Shown piece after piece: positions 53,511-64,000 of a stretch of 64,000 nucleotides of DNA. The notes beneath the pieces are model-generated. The model was not told where the DNA came from. It was given only the letters and a program-made list of their open reading frames with translations, and did not search any database. The stretch is from Wuchereria bancrofti (Eukaryota > Nematoda > Chromadorea > Rhabditida > Onchocercidae), in NCBI GenBank assembly GCA_005281725.1, contig SSBO01000007.1, positions 1,246,402 through 1,310,401 of the forward strand. The letters run 5' to 3'. Each line of letters opens with the position of its first letter. The stretch's first letter is position 1. The position numbers and the translations under genes are program-made.

Positions 53511-56500
53511 TTATACGAGAGTTCCTGGTGGGGAATGATGTCGGGGACGAGGTGACGAAGAGCGCAGTATACTCGATTCTACTAAACGATCTACACGTGT
53601 CATTAGTGAAGCTGTTGAAAATCGTCTTTCCTTTCCGACCTTCTAAAAATTAAATTAATTAAAAAAAAATAATAAAACAGGTAACAAAATGACTGTAAAG
53701 GTTTTCTTTTGAAAACCTTTACAATCAAAAAATGCTCCTTAAAATTCTTTCACCTCCTTCGTCAAAGAGATGTGATACTTCAAAATGCAACACATCACTA
53801 TTGTTCATTGTTAAACCTCAACTTTCACTCTTGTGGCATTAGAAAAAACAGAGGACGATCACACTGGTAAGCAGATGTCCATAGCGTCATTGGTTTAATA
53901 TACCTCTATACCGCATTGCTGGTTGAAGTATTACTGGAGTATTGACTTATAGAATTTTAAAATCGAAAATAAGAAAAGGACTATTGTCCTGTACACAGAA
54001 CTCTTCATTTTTTACTACGTTTCAGAGACTTATTTAGTCATGTAAACTTACCACTGAACCTGGATTGAGGCTAATACTGGTCCTTTCTAATTGTAGTCGT
54101 AATGATTTTGTAGATGCAGTATCCGATATGATACTCACTTCACTTAAAGCAGGAGTATTTTTGGGTAAAGCATCTGAATAAGGATATGACGAACTGATCT
54201 GAAAGATGAATATGTGATATATCAAAAAAAAAAAACGATGCACTACTTGTGGAATATTAATATAAAACAAAACCTATGTGTATTCAAAAGTAAAAATTCT
54301 TCATAACTCAACTGGTAAGTTGGGATGAAACAAATAAGGCAGTCATAACAGACCGCTGAAGGGTGAAGTATCTATCATAGAACTCTCCTTAGAATGAGGA
54401 TTCCGTTGTCTTCAAAAAGATTGTAACATATAAAATTTAATTAATAAGTAAATTACTGTTAGCGGAAACAGCAGATAACATACTGATGATGCGTCGAGTG
54501 CAGGATGAAGACGCTGTCGCCATACAACTGCATTACATTCTGGATAAGCCACAGATGCAGCTGATGACAATATTGAGCTCAAAGCTACATCTTTGGTGAG
54601 AATGCCACCATCCTGAAAGGATGAAATGATTTAAAAAGATACGTACATTATGAAGGATAACAAAGATATAACGCTTTTCTAATTATTACATCGTAATTTG
54701 CAATCTATTATGCTCCTTTCCGCTACAGAGCTTAGTAGTAGCAGCACTAAAATAAGTACGAGTATCAATATCTAACCCAGCAGTATACATATAATGACCC
54801 CAGGAACAGGAAACACATAGTTTTGTAAATAAATTAATTATTAGCTTAAAATCCTTTTGTTTGGAAAACAAAAATACCAAAAAAAAAAAAGAATTAAAAA
54901 CTATATCAAACTGTTGTCCTATCAAAACAAAATTCTAAACTTAAACTACTATAATGCAAAAATTAAATTATATTCAACAAAAATATACAAACTAAAGTTA
55001 AAAAAATATAACTTTGTAAAAAGTTTTTTTTTATTATTCTGTTTTATAGTTTGTTTTATGATTGGTAGAAAGGTTAATTATGTTTATACATATAACTTAA
55101 CTATAAAAGAAATAAAAACAGGAGTAAAAATACGTTATATCAATAGGAAGTTATAATTATAATTAATTTTGTAAAAACAAAAAATAACAAACCTTGACAC
55201 TTTATTTCTATTATTCACTAACATATCAGAACGAAAACGAGGGTAAGCCCTATGACAAAAACCAATCAAACAATAAAATAAAGAAGTATTACGCCAAAAA
55301 TTAAAATAGAAGTTAAACAACTAAAATGCAATAAATCACCTCTAAAAACAAAGAAGCAAAACTAACTTTAAAGTTCTTTTCTGCTTTATGATTTTTTTAA
55401 GTGGCAGCCTTAGCATGATGGCATCAAAGTAGCGTAAATGATTTAACTTCTAGTTTTTTTAATGTTTTCAAGTATGAATGGAGTTTCTAGCATTTTTGTT
55501 TATATTTTATTCGAATTATTTTTTTATTAAAAATTATTGATTATAGTACTTATAGTACAAAGATAAGCCTTCGGAAATTCTGTTTTTTTTTATTATATTT
55601 TTGGTAAGATGAAGTTTATATTTTTCGGTAATTTTTTTAAATTTAATTTAGAACGTAGATAGTCGTATAATTGAGTTAATTCTGTAGGTTTTAGTTGTTA
55701 ATTTTTTGGTTATTATGGCTGGTTCAGGGTTTTGGTTAATTCAGTATCAAGGGCGTATATTTATTTCAACAATCTGAGTTAACTTTAAAGGTTATTGGTC
55801 ATCAATGATATTGAAGTTATGAATATAGCACTTTACCAGTAAGAAGCTGTGAAATTAAAAAGTATTAGAAAATTACAGCGATACTTGCTGGCTGCACCCA
55901 TCGAAGATAACATTCATCCCAAAACTGAACATCAATAGGAGAAGAAGAAGGTCGTATCACTGGAACTGACTCTGAAATTTCATACCAATTGCATTTTTCA
56001 ACATACTGAACAAAACTACCAGAGATGGTATGTCGCAAATTAGAAACTATATCAGTTTCTCAAAAAGGAACATACCGAAACCAAGCAAAAGGTTCGCCGA
56101 ATAAAGAACATTAGTGAACATTAGACAGTATTTCGGTGTATAATATTGTGATAGGGGAAAAGTTGGAGCTGTTTTGCACAGAGTCAATCTATCATTTACT
56201 GAATTGCAAGTCAAACCGCTGCAAAAAAAAAAAAAAAAAAACACAAAGAAAGGAGTCGAAGTGCAGAAAGCTGCTCGCAAACAAGATAACTAACCACAAT
56301 AAGCATATGCATGACATTTTCAAAACATTATGGCATCATTCTCAAAAAATGCATAGTGTACCAAATGTATGAAATTCACTTCAAAATTTTCACCTCAAGA
56401 AATCGACAGAGCAAATACCACATTTGTCTTACTAATACAATTTACATACATTCTTTTATCAGTTTTAGATTCACATAACAACCTAAGCAACTGTTCTAAT

Positions 56501-59500
56501 TTGCCTGCCGACCAATACATAAGCAGAGAAAGCTGAGACAGAAAGATCTTACGATGCGAGACCAGTTATAGATAAATCCCAGAGTGCGATCAATAAATAA
56601 TGCGAGTATTCAAACGAGAGTGGATTAAGACGTATAAGTTGTGCTACGCAGTCCAGAAATAAGAGGAAAGTTGCTGTACAGGCTTTCGGCCGCGAATGCT
56701 GCAATATGTTACCACAATTATTCAATGTTTGATGTAAATTAATCAAATTGCTTCTGAGGTGTGTGAAACTTGAACTTAAATATAAACATTTGAACAAGAG
56801 ACCAACTTGGAACAGGGAAACATATGAACAATAAACAGAAAGGATTCGAACCGGGATAGTGGCTATAAGAGTACAGCCAAACATGTTGAGCCCGAAGGGA
56901 TGCCCTAGTGCTATCCACTCCTTCTCTATGAGAGCGCTAAAACCAGTTATCGTTCTATAGAAACGATCCGTACACACCTGCACCAATGATGACACCACTG
57001 CTGATGCGTTGAAACCATCTCCGTCTGGAAGTACTTTTTCCTTACATTTACCGAAATATATTCATATTTCTTTTAAATTCTATTTCGAAAAAATCATCGA
57101 CTGAAATTTAATCAAATAATTACTGATACAGCTATGTGTATAGACTTTACAAAAGTTCTGATTTATTTCGTACTTTCTAATGCTTTCATGAGCGGACTTC
57201 ACGAGTACTTGTTAAAGAAGAATAAGTGCAGTGTTACGACTGAAGAGACCAACCTGTTACGACGACAGATCGCTGATTATCTATGAGTCTGTGAATAACT
57301 TTACTCGACAGTTGAAGGCATCGAAATACTAAAGCACACCAGCCTGTATCATCAACCAATGTATACCATTCCTTTTCTTTTTCGGTGAAACGTTCCCTTG
57401 AGTCTAAAAATAAGACAACGAATGAACATGTCTAGCTGATTTTCCAGTTTCTATTTTCTGTGACATCTACGAAATGATTCTATCAGAAGCTAAATACAGT
57501 CCTTTTTTATAACTCATTAGTGGCATATCCACAGAATCCGATTCATGTGGTTCAACATCATATCTATTAGATGAAATAATAAATACCTAAAGAGCAAAGT
57601 TCGCGGAGCTTCTCGAACGAAGATGATATACGCACAGCGGATATGTCACAATCAATTACTTGAGGTGGTCGGCGATGAGGATGAGCCTGACAAATAGGCC
57701 ACAACACTCTGCAATCTCATTTGGGCTGTGACACTATTTAGGTACAATAGAACAACTGCCAGTAATCAAATGATCTCTTGCATTCAGATGTATAAAACAC
57801 ACTTTTTCCACAATTCTTGAGCATTAAGATCCTTATTACAAGCAGACGAACGAAGCAATGCACTACCATTTGAAGCTGACCAACACCAAACCTGAACAAG
57901 ATATTGTAAACAAAGTCCTAAAAAATATCTACTTTAACTTTATCTTTTCATCACTGAAAACCAACTAACCGGAAATCTACCATTACACCAGTTGGGTATA
58001 AGGTTTTCATATACTGTAACATCAAAGAGATCACTCGGGACAACAACACAAAATGGATAACTGCAACAATAAATATTAGGTTAAGATGTCGAGAGGAAAG
58101 AAGAAATAGTAAAAAGATTCAGTGAGGGAGAACGAGAAGGAAGCAATGGAAAAACTCTAGAGTTATGGTCTTGGAGAAGGTAGAAACATGTGAACCTGGG
58201 CACAACTGCCTTCTGCTGAGATATTTCTGATTTCAAAAAACATATACGCCATCGTGTTTCGCTGTCTCCACATCGCAGCAACTCCTTTCGCCAATCATTC
58301 CCATTATTGTATAGAAGTGCGTTGTGTGCTGCAAAACCGGCCCATTTAGGAACGAACCTCACAATAATATTATTAAGTTGTGTCAATTCTGTTAAGGTTT
58401 ATGAAAAATATCATGTACAAAAAAAGGTTAAATAATTAATTTTTGCTCTTCTACGTCTCACCACAAAGACGATTTTTCTCATGCCTAAAAGCGAACGAAG
58501 CTATCGTCGCTTCTTCGAAGGAATTTTACGATAGCTTAGTCTTAGATGACAACCAAGCAGCACTACTAGGTAGTAGCAACCGCTACACCATGTCTTGAAG
58601 AGCTGGGGAAAGAAGAAAGCATAACTAAACATACTGGTAAGAATATGCAAGATTAGTAAGAATTGCACATTAGTAAGAACTGCAAATAATGCAAGGTTTT
58701 AAAATGAATTATAGTAGAACAATTTCCACCTAGAAATTTCAAGTGCACCTGATTGGGGCGTTTTTCGAAATCCTTCGCAAGAAAGTTGCAACAAATTGGA
58801 AAGCGAAGAAGGGCGAGAAAAATGATAAATATTATTTGCAAGATTTACGGCAAACTGGCTCCGCTGTAGATCGAAGGTCCATACCCGAAAATCCTAAAAC
58901 GATATCTCTTTCAGTGTCCAAATAAGCAAACTTCGAAAAATAGTACGCCAGAAGAAAAAAATGGGGTATCATGGTTTCTATTCTTAAAACGATTTGATTC
59001 CTGGATTATTAAAGTAGCATACTTTCGTGTAGATTTTAATTGACGAAATAATATCAAGCTGTGAGGCTGGAGCTATCATCAATCTATATTTCTTCGGAGA
59101 AGCACTCGAGTGGCTAACTGCAACTTTGATCTATTCTTCGTTTAAAATAAGAAAAAAAAAACATATAATGACAATTTCGGCCAGTGGAGCAAAACAAAAC
59201 GTAGCCAATATCAGAAGAGTTGAACTATATAGTTCTTTTATGTCAGTATATTATGTCTGTGATTAAATCAGCTATGTAATGAAGCGATGCTACCAGCAAG
59301 ATTAGGCTGAAATGAAATGTAGAAGACAAACCGATGGGTGACGGGGAGTAATATATGGAAGCAATGGAGCACAGAGGTACATGATGTTCATCCGCAAATA
59401 TGACGCTCCGACTGCAGCATGGATCTGGCTGCTGAAAACAGGAAAACTGTAGCGGAGGGTTGCAATTTAAAACATTGTATATCATAAAAGTAAAACTGTA

Positions 59501-60531
59501 ATAATTACTACTATCAGCAATGACAATAACAACCCTTATTATGTTATTATTGTACCTAATTAATAGTAACAGTGTACAACCGTACTAAACTAATAAGTTA
59601 AATAAGTTAGTTAATATAATCAACAATGAAATCATTAAACAGAAATGTTTACTGTTATCAGATTTTATTAATAATTTAATAAAATAATTTATTTCTCCCT
59701 ACTACAATAATCATAACCATTCATAATAATTGTTGTTAACAGTAATGACGATAAATATTTATTATTTATTAATTAACTTGAAAATCAACACTTATTATAA
59801 TATTTATATTTCATTATAAAAACATTTTTATTATAAATAGTGATAGCAATACTTATAAAAATTTTTTTCAATTAAATTATTAAACTGTTACCATTATCAT
59901 TTTTTATTAAATTATTAAGCTGTTATCATTAATTTATTGTCATCATTACTATCATCATTATTAATTACCATAGCAATAAATAATGAAGCACAAATACACG
60001 CTATAAAGGAACGCAAAATGTGGGAACCTTTTGAGCAAGTGGTATAAAGCATATGCGAAAGTTGGTGCAGTAAAGTTTCCCAAAGTAATTGTCCTGGAAG
60101 GGTGGATAGAGTAGCACATCATCGCATCGTGAGGACACTATCTCCCCTGAAAGCTAAACAAATTTAATTTGAAAGTACTTTCTAAGTATGCGAAATGCAG
60201 ACTGTATGTAGTGTATGATGAAATGACGCTTACCGTTCAAAAGAATGAAATTCGGTGTTTCATTAATATCTTTAACCTGAAAGTTCAGTGGTGATAATTT
60301 GCTACATATTACATGTGAAAAAATTTTAAAAAAAATATGAATATTGTGCAGGATTTATATTTAATGCCCATTCTCACATAACATTCATGGAATGCTCTGT
60401 GCAGTAGTTATGTGGCAACAAGAACAAAATTGTTAGCACTCTAAACGAACCTCTACCTGGCTGTCGTATGCTGCCACGTAGGAACGAAAACTATCGCGAT
60501 GTTGCTGTTCGTCAGAAGGATGCAGTAACAT
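53511..60531 (-). CDS. mtm-10: Myotubularin-related pseudophosphatase, MTMR10/12 type
   Basis: A catalytically dead myotubularin; relatives bind and steady active myotubularins that act on PI3P and PI(3,5)P2. Exons: 60531-60457, 60276-60234, 60146-60028, 59431-59332, 59117-59023, 58893-58749, 58388-58196, 58060-57970, 57891-57799, 57686-57587, 57403-57254, 57024-56553, 56188-56076, 56046-55889, 54612-54484, 54198-54052, 53642-53511. Phases agree throughout and give 784 aa, near human MTMR10 (777). PH-GRAM covers about residues 38-192 (GKLYCTNFRICFIP; KDFRVWTFDLQ). The phosphatase-like domain runs about 205-600, with VWCWSASNGSALLRSS and FYRTITGFSALIEKEW. The P-loop reads SVVVTDGDGFNAS at about 396-408, so the CxxGxDR Cys and Arg are both lost. 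FWDECYLRW matches the family's C-terminal LCYFRW block. Uncertain points: the 29-nt intron 56047-56075; a probable in-frame 153-nt intron 56699-56851 inside the long exon (giving 733 aa); a GC donor at 55888; a weak donor at 57798. The start exon FRSYV resembles MTMR10 FRSYL. Confidence 0.92.
53694..53723. repeat. perfect 13-bp hairpin in mtm intron
   Basis: TGTAAAGGTTTTC, a TTTT loop, then GAAAACCTTTACA. It lies in the intron just upstream of the last exon of the myotubularin-like gene. It is a perfect inverted repeat with no mismatch; its role is unknown. Confidence 0.85.
55190..55330 (-). pseudogene. nad1-like mitochondrial fragment
   Basis: The minus frame holds RAYPRFRSDMLVNN, which resembles the conserved PRFRYDxLM region of NADH dehydrogenase subunit 1, with hydrophobic sequence before it. 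It is isolated in a nuclear intron and has no start or full length. Confidence 0.6.
55391..55585 (+). pseudogene. mitochondrial large-subunit rRNA fragment
   Basis: GGCAGCCTTAGCATGATGGC, then AAAGTAGCGTAAATGATTT, then CAAGTATGAATGG, then AAGCCTTCGGAAATTCTG. These follow the order of conserved blocks in the peptidyl-transferase half of nematode rrnL (compare GCAAAGGTAGCATAATCA and TGTATGAATGG in animal 16S). A partial, nuclear copy. Confidence 0.8.
55760..55832 (+). pseudogene. cox2 fragment
   Basis: Read with TGA as Trp, 55766-55831 gives FQQSELTLKVIGHQWYWSYE, the universal COX2 KVxGHQWYWSYEYS region. It is cut off soon after. In standard code it has stops, so it is non-functional here. Confidence 0.9.
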
Positions 60532-61973
60532 GCTGCTTATAATCCCTGACGTTCAAGCCACAAATTGCCATTCGAAGCTCCAAGTAAACAAATTCCACTC
60601 ATATATAACATCCATACAAGATCTTATCCCTTAACAAATAAAATGCAAATATATAATTAACAATAATCCACGTGAGAGCACGCTATATACGTGCAGTGCA
60701 TATGTTTTGCTTCACATTAAATCATTATGTACAAATTTATTGAGATTAACATCCAGTAGCATCGCATAGGCAAAAGTAATAAGCAAAAGAGATATCGTAT
60801 AACGACAACAGCTAAGCAGGAGTACATCTCAGAAGGAAAAGTAACGTCCACAGAGATTGTATAAATGTCAACTGACGGAACTGAATGGAAATACTCTTTT
60901 CCATTTCATTTACTCTATGCTAGGACATCTTCATGGACCCTATTCATTGAACAGAATACAATAGCGAAATGTCCAAAATATGTCATATCCCTTCCGTCAC
61001 TTATTTTCTTGCGGTAACTGCGACGGTGAGCAGGTTCGCCAAATAATAATTCTGTTGATCAACTGAATATGTAAAGAAAACTCGTCATGGGACTGACCTG
61101 TACAATATAATTTATACTTCCACATAAAGAGGTTTACATTCGTATATAAGATAACAGATCATTCTCAACATTTTCTCACGAATAATCTGTGTGTAGTCAA
61201 GATTGATTATACTATTACTTCTTGACGGTCATGACGAAAAAAAAATGCATTTGAAAAATATTTGTAACAATTCATACCTATTAAGAGCATTATCAGTTAT
61301 GAATAACAACAAACGAAATCCCAGGTCAAAATATCGATATGGCTACCATCGACCAACTGAGCTGAGGCGACCGAGATCTCGTTCCTTTAATTAGCATAGA
61401 TAATCCACAGAAATCCAAACTTCATTTCTATGTTCTAATAGATATGTGGAAAACATTTCGACCAGTCAGTGAAAGAAAATTTGAAAAGGTCTTGCCAACC
61501 AATAAAGCTGATACATATTTAAATATTGATAAATCGGCAAATAACAATCCAGTGGCAACACTTCTCGAAATTACAAACAAAAATAAGACACAATAAATAA
61601 ATAACGTTTCTATCTATTGCTGCATAGAAAGTCCTCTAAATATTCATCTTGTTCCCCGTTTCATGTAATTATAAAATGTAAAATTATCTAGCTCATTTCT
61701 AGTGTCGAAGTAATTAGTCCAGTTCTTAGCCTAAAAAGCAGCACTAGATGGAGAAACAGGAGTTCAGCGCCATACTTGGCTGAGTGAATAGCACAGTATG
61801 TTTCTCCCATAATATGTATTTTTGAAGATCTACAAAGGCACGACAACAATGCATAAGCAATCCGACTACCAAAAAAAAAACCTTAAAGAAGAGATCTAAC
61901 ATTCCAGTGAGTTAAGAGCAATTAATAAAAGTTATTGTTCTCTCAAATCACTTTCGAAACTTTAGTTCCACAT
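60532..61973. other. intergenic between two same-strand genes
   Basis: The 3' side of the CSK gene and upstream region of the myotubularin-like gene. The 1.44 kb spacing is long for a nematode operon. A possible trans-splice acceptor (AACGTCAG) lies 17 bases before the mtm ATG. A tRNA A-box-like string near 61340-61365 lacks a B box. No coding signal supported. Confidence 0.55.

Positions 61974-64000
<2,027 letters not shown>

Larger units (their letters stand above)
54850..55835. pseudogene. composite nuclear mitochondrial insertion (NUMT)
   Basis: The intron between myotubularin exons 55889 and 54612 carries mitochondrial-like sequence from at least three genes in an order and orientation not expected of one continuous mtDNA stretch: a nad1-like piece (minus), an rrnL-like piece (plus) and a cox2-like piece (plus). 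Base composition shifts to T-rich or A-rich strands typical of nematode mtDNA, and TGA reads as Trp in the cox2 part. Outer limits are estimates. The 99-codon plus frame at 54857-55156 lies inside or beside the insertion and is not a nuclear gene. Confidence 0.82.

Noticed and set aside
54857..55156. 99-codon plus frame with a hydrophobic stretch
   Set aside because: It lies within the mitochondrial-like intron insertion and is Lys/Tyr/Asn-rich by composition.
56842..56930. tRNA-like B box GGTTCGAATCC
   Set aside because: The flanking bases do not pair as a T stem, no A box lies at the right distance, and it sits at a predicted exon-intron boundary of the myotubularin gene.
61320..61395. tRNA A-box-like AGCTCAGTTGG on the minus strand
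   Set aside because: No B box or closing acceptor stem follows; the flanks do not fold as a tRNA.

Overview
This is an AT-rich eukaryotic window with short, intron-split genes, TTTCAG-type 3' splice sites, and many homopolymers and microsatellites. Gene structure and the best-recognised proteins suggest a nematode. The A/T bias and the nematode-like mitochondrial fragments fit a spirurid or filarial worm, but that placement is inference. I assembled the gene models by hand from splice signals, reading phase and remembered family sequences. Every exon chain listed keeps reading phase across its junctions, except where I flag a problem.

Layout. 1-10500 is gene-poor, with microsatellites. 10501-13745 (minus) is a seven-exon single-pass membrane protein with a thrombospondin-type WSxWTxC motif that I cannot assign to a family. 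A 1.56 kb divergent spacer holding a G-run and a three-N gap separates it from DMAP1 (15303-19203, plus, 11 exons, 482 aa), a NuA4/SWR1-type chromatin subunit. 19204-33206 is a 14 kb gene-poor stretch with a few weak exon-like islands. 33207-35026 (plus) is a DUSP14-like dual-specificity phosphatase. It converges on a 20-exon MCTP gene (36523-44047, minus, 749 aa; three C2 domains and two C-terminal membrane segments). 44048-53510 is again gene-poor. 53511-60531 (minus) is a complete MTMR10/12-type myotubularin pseudophosphatase of about 784 aa (733 aa if one probable in-frame intron is removed). 61974-64000 (minus) is the kinase domain of a CSK-family tyrosine kinase whose SH3 and SH2 parts lie beyond the window edge.

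The genes are ordinary conserved cell-biology genes: chromatin remodelling, MAPK-type dephosphorylation, ER/membrane Ca2+ sensing, phosphoinositide biology and Src-family control. They do not form an operon or a single pathway. The unusual signals are in the architecture. One MCTP exon has an inverted copy and a decayed direct copy inside an intron of the same gene. A composite mitochondrial insertion sits in a myotubularin intron. At least one intron (in CSK), and probably a second (in the myotubularin), starts with GC instead of GT. The myotubularin model also needs an implausibly short 29-nt intron. I found no tRNA, CRISPR array, virus or intact transposon, and no convincing new multi-gene system.
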